NCBI GenBank assembly: GCA_011033025.1
Contig: WFMF01000096.1
Location: forward strand, 124,001-188,000
Source of the DNA: Beroe forskalii
Taxonomy: Eukaryota; Ctenophora; Nuda; Beroida; Beroidae
Length of the DNA stretch: 64,000 bases
Direction of reading: 5' to 3'
In this document: one piece after another, positions 24,310-34,990 of the stretch
Numbering within the stretch: the first letter of the stretch is position 1
Layout: each line of letters starts with the position of its first letter
Position numbers and translations under genes: made by a program
The notes under the pieces: model-generated
What the model was told of the DNA's origin: nothing
Seen by the model: only the letters and a program-made list of their open reading frames with translations
Database searches by the model: none

Positions 24310-25410
24310 GTTCAAGCACGATGCCGTTGGAATTAAGCCGCTATCATTCTTACTTTTTTAGTTATAGGCGATAATAACCTTAATTGGCCAATTAACTAAT
24401 TAAGCGGTAGGCAACTGGTACTTAAATTAAACGTGCATCTGGTAATTTTGAGTCTTGTGACTGATGCCGTTGGAATTAAGTCGCTATCATTTTTACTTTT
24501 TGAGTTATAGGCGATAATTACTTTAATTGGCCAATTACTTAATTAGGCGGTTGGCAACCGGTGATTGAATTAAACGAATAAATCGTACTTTTGACGTAAG
24601 TTACTGATGCCGTTGGATTTAAATCGCTATCATTCTTACTTTTTGAGTTATAGGCGATAATTACTTTAATTGGACAATCAACTAATTAAGCGGTGGGCAA
24701 CTGGTACTTAAATTAAACGTGCATCTGGTAATTTTGACTCAAGTGACTGATGCCGTTGGAATTAAGTCGCTATCATTTTTACTTATTGAGTTATAGGCGA
24801 TAATTACTTTAATTGGCCAATTAACTAATTAAGCGGCGGGCAACTGGTACTTAAATTAAACGTGCATCTCGTAGTTTAGGCTTTAGTTACTGATGCCGTT
24901 AGAATTAAGTCGCTATCATTCTTACTTTTTGAGATATAAGAGATAATTACTTTAATTGGCCAATTAACTAATTAAGCGGTGGGCAACTGGTACTTAAATT
25001 AAACGTGCATCTGGTAATTTTGACTCTATAGTGACTGATGCCGTTGGAATTAAGACGCTATCATTCTTACTTTTTGAGATATAAGCGATAATTACTTTAA
25101 TTGGTCAATTAACTAATTAAGCGGTTGGCAACCGGTACGTAAATAATACGCATAAATCGTTATTTTGGTTCAAGTTAATGATGCCGTTGGAATTAAGTCG
25201 TTATCATATTTACTTTTCGAGTTATACACGATAATTACTTTAATTGACCAATTATCTCATTAGGCGGTTGGCAGTCGGTACTTGAAATGAACGAATAAAT
25301 CGTAATTTTTGCTTAGGTTAATGATACCGTTGGAATTAAGTCGCTATCATATTTACTTTCTGAGTTATAAGCGATAATTACTTTAATTGGCCAATTATCC
25401 AATTAAGGAT
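24310..25410. repeat. Right arm tandem array (inverted copy)
   Basis: About eight units of GATGCCGTTGGAATTAAGTC, CTATCATTCTTACTTTTTGA, TAGGCGATAATTACTTTAAT and GGCCAATTAACTAATTAAGC, each about 140 bp. They are the reverse complement of the left array but differ in copy number. Confidence 0.85.
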
Positions 25411-26006
25411 TTGGCGAAAAATATTTTCGTGCCCTAATTACGTACTCATTCTAAAGTTTCATATGCCGTTTAGATTACGGTTCTATCTTTTATGGTTCTC
25501 CCGTGAAGTGTTTTCCCGTTTTGTCGTAGTAGTCGTCGTCGTCGTCGGAGGAGTCGTACCGTCCATAAATACTTGTTTTGGCAAACTGATTTTGATAATT
25601 TATTGTGCAGGCATTTTCATGAAATTTTCAGGGATTATTCTTCATACAATGGACTACAACTGCAAATTTTCATGTCCAACAAGAGCTCGTTAACATGTCG
25701 CAAATACGACTCGAAAAATCGCGATTTCGCAAATCACTGTATTTTTTATATATAGTGGGCGCTGGCAACTCATTTTTCAAAACATGAAAATTGGTTCCCG
25801 CTACGACATTCAACACTAATTCGTGCTGGTACTCCCTAAGCTTTTTGCCGTGTCTGGCCAGCAGTCCCATTTCCGGGCCGGTACTGTTGCCTCAGCCCTT
25901 CGGGCTGATCGGTCGAGATGCCCTCGAGCCCTGTCGAGGGCCGGCCCATCGGCAGATGCCCTCGTCCAGAGACCCCATCCCGTGGCTGCGAGCGCTTGCC
26001 AGCGCC

Positions 26007-26008
<2 letters not shown>

Positions 26009-26044
<36 letters not shown>
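26009..26044. repeat. (TA)n microsatellite
   Basis: An uninterrupted TA run forms the right boundary of the 6-kb palindrome. Both foldback elements in this cluster have TA-rich outer boundaries. Confidence 0.9.
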
Positions 26045-26047
<3 letters not shown>

Positions 26048-26291
26048 TCAAAATTCAACAGGACTCAAATGAAACGACATTTAACTGATCTGGAACTTCC
26101 GATAAGTTACACATCTTCTGGGGATCATATAGCTAAAATACAAAAACAAATTAGTATCACAGAATACAATATCAATTTAGAAAAGTCAAGTGGTGACGTA
26201 CGGTCAGAGCACAGATTAGGTAATTTTTACAATATCATGAATCATTACATCTAAAAGAAAATATCCCAGTGACAGAACACAGTTAATATAT
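26045..26291. other. Spacer between the two large foldback elements
   Basis: About 250 bp separate the two elements. A + strand frame (to 26254) reads through but starts in the repeat and TA tract, has no recognised motif, and is not called as a gene. Confidence 0.4.
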
Positions 26292-26991
26292 AGCCCCCAC
26301 CCAGAATGCGACATCGCCATGAAGAGCATTGATATCGCCTCAGTGGAATCAGTTATCGCCTCCTTCTGAAAATTGTCGCCAGCAATTACATCATTTGCGA
26401 CAATTTTCTAAGTAGGCGACCATTTAGTTTGTTTTTGTCGCCTACAATGTATTTTTGTCGCCTAAGTAGTACTTGATTATCATAATTTGTCGCATGTAAA
26501 AAATAATCGCCTTCTGGACTATGTCCAAGTCTTGAGCAAATTTGTCGCCTCATGTAATAAATTGTCGCTTACTCTGGTGATGTAATAAATCCGTCGTCTT
26601 TAAGAAAAATAATCGCGTTTGATATTTTCGTAGAATATCCAATTCTAGATTAAAATCGTCGCACATATCCAGGTTGATTGTCGCTTTCAGGGATCTTTTG
26701 AAATTTAATTAGAATATATAATTAATGTTGAAACAACGTACATTGGGTTGTTACACATGGCAGAGAGAGAGCTTGGTTGAAACATCTTTCTCAGTTTTAC
26801 GAAAATTACGATAGGTGGATTGCAGATTTAGCAAAGAAATGAAATTGCGTTATTCGTAATTAATGATACACACAATGAAACTATTTCAACATGTTTTCAT
26901 GGTGCGAGGTTTAAAACTAAAAGTAGGCAGATACGTTGACGTTATAATCAATGGCGCTATCATCATCTTTGAACTTTGATATACCTTATTG

Positions 26992-28440
26992 TAGGAAATT
27001 AAGCACTCAAAAAACTAAGCCTACATGTCATTAGGCACCATGAAATTAGGCCCTTTTGAGAGGTCTGATGCTTAATTAGATGTAAGCTTGATTACATGGA
27101 GGCCAAATTACATGTAGGCTTAATTTAAATTTTTCAAAATTTATTCAAATGACACGTAATGTTTAATGTGCATCTGTTATCTAAAAACAGATTTAAGTTC
27201 TGACTGAAGAACAGTTCTGGTCACCCATCACACAAGGAGGGCTTTAGATCAAGAGTCAGGTCAAACTTGAACGGTCAGTTGAAGGAAAAGCTAAGTTTTT
27301 GGTGTTCTGTGGACAGGAATCAAGACAATAACGGTGACTTTGAGAATGTTATTTCACGCGATGACAAAACAATGATAGCTATTTATAAATCATTAATCAG
27401 GCCACATTTAGAATATTGCGTTCAATTGTGGAACCTGTCGCTGAGCATGGGAGTTGGAACTTGATTTTATCTCTCTAGAGAACAAGCAAAGAAGATTTAC
27501 TAGATTAATTGACGAGATAGAACTCTCCCTTATTCTCAGCGATTGGACATACTCAATTTAACTACTTTTAGCAGAACGTAGAAATCGTGGAGACTTGATT
27601 GAAACTTTTAAAGCTATAATGGGTGAATCATGCATAGGGAATATGTACAACGTTAGTAGGTCTGGATTGAAACTTGTTTCTGATAGCAGAGTTAGTAAAA
27701 GGAAATGTTAAAGTGCAGAATTTATCTAAGAAATTTTTCTAAAATAGGGTTGTTGGTTTCTGGAACAAACTTCCCAATGACGTTAAGCTATCGAAATCAG
27801 TCAACGATTTTAAAGAGTTGGCTTAGAGGAATTTAAACAGAAGAATAAAGATAGCATGGGAAGTGGGAATTTTGGGAAGTGTCTGATGAAGTATTGTCAA
27901 AAATAGAGGGTCCAAGCTATTTAGAAAATAAAGCCCTACAGAATAAGTATCTAATGGATAATCCTTTCGCTGCAAAGAAAAAGTTCATAAATATATTCGA
28001 CAGGGCTTTATACTGGATAGTAAAAAAAGTAAATAATTTGGACGTTATTAATTGAGATAAGTTGATTTTTCGTAAAACTAAAGGAGATGATTATTTTAGA
28101 TGATTATTGTCATTATATATTTGATTTGATTTGATCTGATTTGTAGAACCAAGACTTTGTGGAAGCTGAAGACGAGGAGATGGAGGCTTACGACGAAAAT
28201 ATCAATTGATTATTCCATTTATTATTTTCAATTCATCATTAAATTATTATTTAGATTCTGTACTTCCATTGCTACATTACTACTGCGAAATATCGAAAAA
28301 TTTTTGACGTGTAAAAATCCCAAAATTATTTGAAAATTAAGGCATTCAAAAATTAAGCCAGCATGTCATTAAGCACCATGAAATTAAGCCCTTTTCGAGG
28401 CATTGGTGCTTAATTTTCTGAGTGCTTAATTTCCTACAAT
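26992..28440. mobile_element. Nested element inside the left arm
   Basis: The right arm of the host element is continuous where the left arm is interrupted, which defines the insertion. The insert has inverted ends: GTAGGAAATTAAGCACTCA at about 26992 and its complement at about 28418-28436. TTAAGC/CATGTCATTA-GCACCATGAAATTA follows inside both ends. It carries a degraded LINE reverse-transcriptase fragment. Confidence 0.7.
27240..27890 (+). pseudogene. LINE reverse transcriptase remnant (C-terminal part)
   Basis: Conceptual translation in shifting frames gives the usual end of a non-LTR retrotransposon polymerase: IAIYKSLIRPHLEYCVQLWN, then RRFTRLID, AERRNRGDLIETFKAI and, further on, WNKLPND-like and VNDFKELA segments. 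Several frameshifts and stops interrupt it. It lies inside the nested element, so it is probably an older passenger. It is not functional. Confidence 0.75.
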
Positions 28441-29344
28441 AAGGTAGACATGTCACATATCTTTTTCCTTCCTACCCTCCCTTTATGCAAATATGCGATC
28501 GAATTAAGTGCTGCAGCTCTCTTCCGCATCCAGTTCTGATCTAATGAAGCGATAATTGCGTGTTTGCTTAATAGCTCGTAATGAGGTTAGAAGAAGGTCT
28601 AATTTCATACTTGCCCTGTCTCTCAATTCTTGTGTGTAAATGTAAGTGTTACTGTTATGTCATCTTCTCAGTAAATATGTAGCACATCATGATACACGCT
28701 AGGAACCGACCGGATCTCAGATCCGGTCCCAAATCAGGCGTTTTTGGGCGATCCGATCCCGGTCCGGTTTGAGGGTCAAAATTTCACTGGATCCGGATCA
28801 CAGGGTTACTGTATCGGAGGTTTCACCCAAAATATGAATATCCTAAATTATGAAAATTCAATACTTCAATACTCTGATGCGTACAATAACAAGTTGATCA
28901 AGTTACCCTGTCTCAGTTTTCATTGAATCCCTTTCAGTGCTGTAAAGATATATACATTGCTAGGTATATTGAGGCTCATTAGTCCCTTGACCATTAGTCG
29001 TTTGACTGCCTGACAGCCAGTAACATCCAATTAGACATTAACTTGTGATTTTCTGTGGTTCATATTTCCAGTACCAACCAATCAATCCAATAAAGCACTA
29101 ACTGCCTATCTAAATTCTAAGCATCGAACTACGGACTCTGTAACTTACAATAGTATGTACATATAAAAAACTCTATGAGATGGATTATTAAAGTATTAAC
29201 GCAGCATATCGAAACAAAATGAGGTATAGGTGTTCTGAGTAAGCAAAGTTGCTTATTCGATTTGATACGGTTAAGGGTAAAATCTTGCCAAAAAATCCAG
29301 ATCCGGTCCGATCCGTTCCGGTAAACCAGTTTTTCTATAGATCC

Positions 29345-30628
29345 GATTTGATTCGATTCAATTCGACGACTCGACTCGACGATTCGATTCGTCGATTCGA
29401 TTCATGTCGATTCGATTCGTCGATTCGTCGATCGATTTGTTGATTCGATTTGATCTGATTCGTCGATTCGATTCGTCGATTCGATTCGTCGATTCGATTT
29501 TGTTGATTCGATTCGTCGATTCGATTCGTCGATTCGATTCATCGATATTCGTTGATTCGATTCGTCGATTCGATTCGTCGATTCGATTTGTCGATTCGAT
29601 TCGTCGATTCGATCAAATCGTCAATCAAATTCGACGAATCGATTGACGAATCGATTGACGAATCGATTCGACGAATGGATTCGTCGAATCGAATCGACGA
29701 ATCGAATCAAATCGAATCGACGAATCGAATCGACGAATCGAATCAACAAATCGAATCGTCAAATCGAATCAACAAATCGAATCGACGAATCGAATCGACG
29801 AATCGAATCGACGAATCGAATCGACGAATCGAATCGACGAATCGAATCGACGAATCGAATCGACGAATCGAATCGACGAATTGAATCGACGAATCGAATC
29901 GACGAATCGAATCGACGAATCGAATCGACGAATCGAATCGACGAATCGAATCGACGAATCGAATCGACAATCGAATCGACGAATCGAATCGACGAATCGA
30001 ATCGACGAATCGAATCGACGAATCGAATCGACGAATCGAATCGACGAATCGAATCGACGAATCGAATCGACGAATCGAATCGATGCGAATCGAATCGACG
30101 AATCGAATCGACGAATCGAATCGACGAATCGAATGTCGAAATCGAATCGACGAATCGAATGACGAATCGAATCGACGAATCGAATCGACGAATGAATCGA
30201 CGAATCGAATCGACGAATCGAATTGACGAATCGAATTGACGAATCGAATCGACGAATCGAATCGACGAATGAATCGACGAATCGAATCGACGAATCGAAT
30301 CACGAATCGAATCGACGAATCGAATCGACGAATCGAATCGACGAATCGAATCGACGAATCGAATCGACGAATCGAATCGACGAATCGAATCGACGAATCG
30401 AATCGACGAATCGAATCGACGAATCGAATCGACGAATCGAATCGACGAATCGAATAATCGAATCGACGAATCGAATCGACGAATCGAATCGACGAATTGA
30501 ATCGACGAATCGAATCGACGAATTGAATCGACGAATCGACGAATCGAATCGACAAATCGAATAATCGAATCGACGAATCGAATGGACGAATCGAATCGAC
30601 AAATCAGATCGACGAATCGAATCGATTA
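29345..30628. repeat. 13-bp satellite with head-to-head inversion
   Basis: The unit is CGATTCGATTCGT. The orientation flips at about 29615-29645, after which the complementary unit CGAATCGAATCGA runs to 30628. Because 13 is not a multiple of 3, the array is open in several frames on both strands and reads as a 13-residue super-repeat (DESNRRIESTNRI on +, IRRFDSSIRFVDS on -). I treat these frames as artefacts of the repeat and not genes. Confidence 0.95.
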
Positions 30629-31825
30629 ATAATAATATCAGCTTTTTTGAATAAGCGTCCCTATATTTTCTTTATTTACAAGTTTTATATTTTTCACTCA
30701 TGAAATTAATTGTTTTTATATGAATTATTATTGTTTTGACATTTTGTTTTAAGTTATTCTTTAATGCTAAAACAAATTTTAAATAATTGTTTTGATATTT
30801 TTTGCGATATACTTCACAACTTCACGACAAAAATCACTCAGTATTTCAGTGAATGTGTGCGTGTATCATGATGTGCCAGCATTACTCGTGAAGATGACAT
30901 AACAGCAACACTTACATTTACACACAAGAATTGAGAGACAGGCAAGTATGAAATTAGGACCTTCTCTCTAACCTCATTACGAGTTATTAAACAAACACAC
31001 ACTGATCGCTTCATTAGATCAGAACTGATGCGGAAGAGAGCGCAGCACTTAATTGATCGCATATTTGCATTAAGGGAGGCAGGAAGGGAAAAGGGTATGT
31101 GGCATGTCCAATGTCCATATCAAAGTTCAAAGATGATGATAGTGCCATTGATTATAACGTCAACGTATCTGCCTACTTTTAGTTTTAAACCACGCACCAT
31201 TAAATCATGTTCAAATAGTTTCATTGTGTATCATTAATACGAATAACACAATTTCATTTCTTTTGCTATCGTAAAACTGAGAAAGATGTTTCAATTCAAG
31301 CTCTCTCTGCCATGTGTAAAAATGTAACCCACACGTTGTTTCAACATTATTTATATATTCTAATTAAATTTCAAAAGATTCCTGAAGCGACTATCAACCT
31401 GATACGCGACGATTTTAATCTACAATTCGGATATTTACGAAAATATCAAACGCGATTATTTTTTCTTATAGGCGACGGATTTATTACATCACCAGAGTAA
31501 GCGACAATTTCTTACATGAGGCGACAAATTTGCCCAAGACTTGGATATAGTCCAGAATATGATTATTTTTGTTACATGCGACAAATTATGATAATCAAGT
31601 ACTACTTAGGCGACAAAATACATTGTAGGCGACAAAACAAAATTAAATGGTCGCCTACTTAGAATATTGTCGCAAATGATGTAATTGCTGGCGACAATTT
31701 TCAGAAGGAGGCGATAACTTATTCTACTGAAGCGATATCAATGCTCTTCATGGCGATGTCGCATTCTGGGTGGGGGCTATATATATATATATTAACAACA
31801 CGCATTATATATAGTAAGATGGAGT

Positions 31826-32130
31826 TATGAAACTGCGTTGAGAAACGCAGTGTCTATGATGATTACAAAAAACTGCGTTGAAAAGCTAGATGAAGTGTGA
31901 TGAAGAAAAGCCGCTTTGAGGAACTGGAAGAAACTGCGTTGAAAAACTGGAAGAAACGTGATTATGACATAAAAAATGCGTTAAGAAACTTGAAGAATGA
32001 AGAAGTGCGATGTTTACAAAAACTGCTCGGAAGAAGTGCGATGATTACAAAAAGCTGCCAACTTGAGAAACTGGAAGAAGTCTGATGATTACAAAAAACC
32101 TGTGCTGAGAAACCGGATGAAGTGTGCTTT
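31826..32130. repeat. Minisatellite, unit about 35-40 bp
   Basis: Degenerate units share AAACTGCGTTGA-AAACTGGA and GAAGTGTGATGATTACAAAA. It lies between the 5.5-kb foldback element and the DD3-3-like gene. The short + frame at 31897-32085 follows from the repeat. Confidence 0.75.
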
Positions 32131-32634
32131 TGTGGAGGAATGAATATGAAGCTGTACTGCTGCTGACCGCTATGATCCTACACTCATACACGAATACCTA
32201 TTTTAAGAAACTCGTGTTTTGAATTTATGATAGCAATATGTAATATCCCTCACTAGATCTAAGCTACTCATTGCGCTGCTGGAGATTGGTATACCTCGTG
32301 AACAGTTTATCGGTATAAATTATTTATAGAAATGTAAAGATCCAACAGTGGTGTAATAGACTCGTTTTAGCTACCCATCTAGCAATCTGTATGCTGTAAT
32401 CTAAGTTAGTTGAGGGATCACTGCAGCTGCTTGTCATTCTAGAAATGAAACTGCAAATAATTGATGCGTACTAAACCTCTAAAAGAGAATATCGTTTCTA
32501 TGTCTTACTTAGCTAACCACTAAAATTAATGAAAGAGATTTACAGTAAACCATTTTCTTAGTTAAATTCAAAACTTTTAAGAACACATAAAGCACCACTA
32601 TTCATTCATACAAGCATCCCAAATTAGGAAATTA

Positions 32635-34947
32635 TTATTCGGTAACCTTGAGCACACCCTTCTGGGAACGATTTGTAAAGTTGTTGTTCCGAGTGCAGAT
32701 GTACACGAACTCCCCTCCCTTCTTGAATTTGAGGACATGTCCGAAGTAACTGGCGGGGGCATTGTTGAGTTGTTGTTGCATGGCAGCCTTGTTGCTTGTA
32801 ACACGGTCATTGGCAGTACACATGTCACCAGAAGCGGACTGGTAACCACAGTAGTATCCTGAGGTGGCGTACCCAATAGCCAGGTCCATGGCACTGGTTT
32901 GAGGGTGGTTGACACTTTCCACACTCTCCCAGAAGGTTGTCTGCTCGTACGGCATCGGGTAGTTGAGATCGCTCTTCAGCATCTGCAGGAAGTTGTGTCT
33001 GTCCGTACCGGCTGTGCCTTCCCCGGCGTCCCCTGTCTGTCCATCTCCACCGTCGTTACCATTGTTGTGCGTGTTGGAGCCTGTCCACTGGATGTGCAAC
33101 ATGTCTGAGGCAGACATGGTCAGGTTGTTGGGAATAAAGTCGTACTCCACCGCCGGGAAAGTCTGCACAATGTTGCCTCTCTTGCCACGCACGTTCAGGT
33201 TGTGTAGGATCTTACCTGCCATGCCACTGGTTCGCGGGAGAACCTTGAACATGTGGGTCCTGTCTTGGAACGTTCTTCCGTACTGGTTGGTATTCATAGC
33301 CAGTCTGAGGGGTTTAGACTCTCCTCCTGACACGTCAATGGTGGGATCCTGCTCCACTGGAGATATGACTCCCTGGTCGGGGAAATTGTTGTGTCGTCGG
33401 TCAGTTCCGTAGTTATCAAACTCGTCCGTGGTTATGTTGTACCTGAGTCTGAGAGTGCAGCGTTTAGCAGCCCCACTGGGAAAGTAAGGCATGTCAACTT
33501 CAACTCGAGATGCTTCTCCATCAGTATCCGCTGAGTTACCCAGATGATTAACTCTGGTGAAGGGTGCCTTCTCACACTTAGGTTCAGGGGCCTGCACTAC
33601 ACAGTACTTGTCATTTGGCTTATCACTTCTGAGAGGCATCCAGGCAATCTTATTCCTCTGATCCGTAGCCTTGTAAGTGTTACACTGAGCTTCATTGTTA
33701 GCAGCAGATATAATCTCAAGGAAACCGTAAAATTCTACCCAGGTACCTCCTTTTGCACCGAAGCATCGCTTATTGGCTGATATAGCATGATTATCAAATG
33801 TTTTGGTATTTCCATCCGGTTTGGTCTTCAGATAACACCGCTTTGTGTCCGTATTCATTGTCACTGCTTTGCACTGCTCACTTTCACTGCACTTCTCGAT
33901 ACATTCGTCAAAGGATTCCACGATCATGCTGGTAAAATCCGCCCCACCATAGTTGACATTTTCGAAAATGCACCCTCCCTCTAGTTCACAAGATTCTTTG
34001 GTTATGGCACGTCCGTAGGTCCTCGAGCTCTGCTCAGGCATGACACACCGGAACTTTGGGACCCGGTTCTCAGTCCCCTGAGACACTCTGTCACAGTCAC
34101 TCATGTTTCCAGTGAGGTACGCCACGTCTATCCAAGGGGTTGTTTGGTACTTGTCCATGAATTCGCTTTGTTGGGTTGGTTGCCAGTACGGGTAATGATC
34201 CCTCTCTTCGGGGCACTCATACCCGTTCCTATTTCCGTTGTTGTTCTGTCTGGTCCTCTCACTGCCGGTGTACCCCAAACTTCCCGCGTTGGTCTGCTGG
34301 TCAGCTCTGTAGACTCCCCAGTTTCTAGAGCGGTACCTGCACATATCGTACCACCACAACGTCTCATGAAGGCCCCTGTTCGTCTGTACATTTGCATAGT
34401 TACCATTCATCCGATTGTTATACTGCTGGTTCTTGGTGTTCTGATTGTCATTCAGAAACTCATTCTGGTTGGGTTGGTTGTAGTTCTGAGTGTTGGTGGT
34501 AGTTCCGTCCCTCATGTAGAAGTTCCTCTCCCTAACATCATTAGCTCCGTTACCCTGTCCTGTTGGGTAGTCTGCATCAGTGCCTTGATTCTGACACATC
34601 ATCTGTATCACAATGTTGCAGTTAGTCTTGTGAGAGGATCCTTGGTTTCCACATCCGTGCTGGTTCGTCCATTCTATCACCATCTTACTCGCCTCACCTT
34701 CAGTGGGCCCACTGGCGTAGTACTGCATAGCATATTGCTTGGTAGCGTCATTTCCAGCCGCTGTGGACGTCCTGTCCCCTGTGTTGTACCCTCCACGGGC
34801 GTTGTTCTGTGTGTCAAAGAGACGGTTTCCGTTATTCCGAGTTGCTGACTGCTCGTTGACTCGGTTGTTAGAACCTCTTGGATTACTGAGGTAGACATCC
34901 GCTAGAATAGTCCCAAACAGGCAGCCCAGTAGGACCAGAAACTTCAT
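32635..34947 (-). CDS. DD3-3-like: DD3-3-like secreted protein with PAN/apple-like segment
   Basis: 770-aa secreted protein of the DD3-3 family (named after a Dictyostelium protein and found in many invertebrates; molecular function not established). Residues 1-16 form a signal peptide ending ILA before DVYLSNPRGSNNR, the family's N-terminal signature. RLFDTQNNARGG (about 43), WTNQHGCGNQ (about 93) and GLHETLWWYDMCRYRSRN (about 194) follow. Residues about 155-193 are Asn/Gln-rich. Residues about 325-393 look like a PAN/apple adhesion module (CIFENV ... DECIEKCSESEQCKAV ... RCYLKT ... RCF). The C-terminus has the conserved YICTRNNNFTNRSQKG. Several NxS/T sites fit secretion. One intronless ORF; start chosen as the ATG opening the signal peptide. 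Family assignment is from remembered motifs. Confidence 0.87.
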   Translation of the reverse strand: MKFLVLLGCLFGTILADVYLSNPRGSNNRVNEQSATRNNGNRLFDTQNNARGGYNTGDRTSTAAGNDATKQYAMQYYASGPTEGEASKMVIEWTNQHGCGNQGSSHKTNCNIVIQMMCQNQGTDADYPTGQGNGANDVRERNFYMRDGTTTNTQNYNQPNQNEFLNDNQNTKNQQYNNRMNGNYANVQTNRGLHETLWWYDMCRYRSRNWGVYRADQQTNAGSLGYTGSERTRQNNNGNRNGYECPEERDHYPYWQPTQQSEFMDKYQTTPWIDVAYLTGNMSDCDRVSQGTENRVPKFRCVMPEQSSRTYGRAITKESCELEGGCIFENVNYGGADFTSMIVESFDECIEKCSESEQCKAVTMNTDTKRCYLKTKPDGNTKTFDNHAISANKRCFGAKGGTWVEFYGFLEIISAANNEAQCNTYKATDQRNKIAWMPLRSDKPNDKYCVVQAPEPKCEKAPFTRVNHLGNSADTDGEASRVEVDMPYFPSGAAKRCTLRLRYNITTDEFDNYGTDRRHNNFPDQGVISPVEQDPTIDVSGGESKPLRLAMNTNQYGRTFQDRTHMFKVLPRTSGMAGKILHNLNVRGKRGNIVQTFPAVEYDFIPNNLTMSASDMLHIQWTGSNTHNNGNDGGDGQTGDAGEGTAGTDRHNFLQMLKSDLNYPMPYEQTTFWESVESVNHPQTSAMDLAIGYATSGYYCGYQSASGDMCTANDRVTSNKAAMQQQLNNAPASYFGHVLKFKKGGEFVYICTRNNNFTNRSQKGVLKVTE

Positions 34948-34949
34948 AC

Positions 34950-34990
34950 TTAGAGCTAAGAGAAAAGAACGATAGTTATATCTTTATATG
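34950..34990 (-). promoter_or_regulatory. TATA-like box and acceptor-like tract before the DD3-3-like gene
   Basis: Reading the minus strand, CATATAAAG (TATA-like, 34982-34988) is followed by CGTTCTTTTCTCTTAG, then CTCTAAGT and the ATG. If the TATA box is used, the 5' UTR would be very short. The polypyrimidine-AG stretch could instead be the acceptor of a 5'-UTR intron or a trans-splice site. Sequence alone does not decide. Confidence 0.35.

Larger units (their letters stand above)
19953..26010. mobile_element. 6.06-kb palindromic foldback element with (TA)n centre
   Basis: Both ends carry the same inverted terminus: TCAGGGCGCTGGCAAGCGCC from 19953 and the complement of a close variant ending at 26010. 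Both are bounded by (TA)n (19944-19952 and 26009-26044). Inward, each arm holds in inverted order a GC-rich terminal block with CCGAAGGGCC-type hairpins, a unique block (TAAACGGCATATGAAACTTC left, complement near 25460), an array of about 140-bp units, and a block with GTGGCGGTGTGCTTTG. The symmetry centre is a (TA)n tract at about 23571-23598. About 1.3 kb at 21868-23185 exists in the left arm only. No transposase or other ORF was recognised, so this looks like a very large non-autonomous foldback element. Confidence 0.8.
26292..31783. mobile_element. 5.5-kb foldback element, about 0.95-kb inverted arms
   Basis: The termini GCCCCCACCCAGAATGCGAC (left, 26296) and its complement (right, ending about 31777) are both next to TATATA. 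The left arm (26292-26990 plus 28447-28710) and right arm (30838-31783) match in inverted order through several markers: repeated GTCGCC/GGCGAC boxes, a block with ATACGTTGACGTTATAATCA, and a block with CTCTTCCGCATC and CTCAATTCTTGTGTGTAAAT. The left arm is split by a nested element. The centre (28710-30838) has GATCCGGTC-rich sequence and a 13-bp satellite. No transposase was recognised. Confidence 0.8.

Noticed and set aside
29404-30602. Several long open frames on both strands rich in NRRIEST or RRFDSSI repeats
   Set aside because: They follow from a 13-bp satellite that lacks stops in several frames. Simultaneous openness on both strands and the absence of non-repeat coding sequence argue against a gene.
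33787-34848. Plus-strand open frames opposite the DD3-3-like gene (up to 234 codons)
   Set aside because: Shadows of the real minus-strand coding sequence, with hydrophobic low-information translation and no independent motif.
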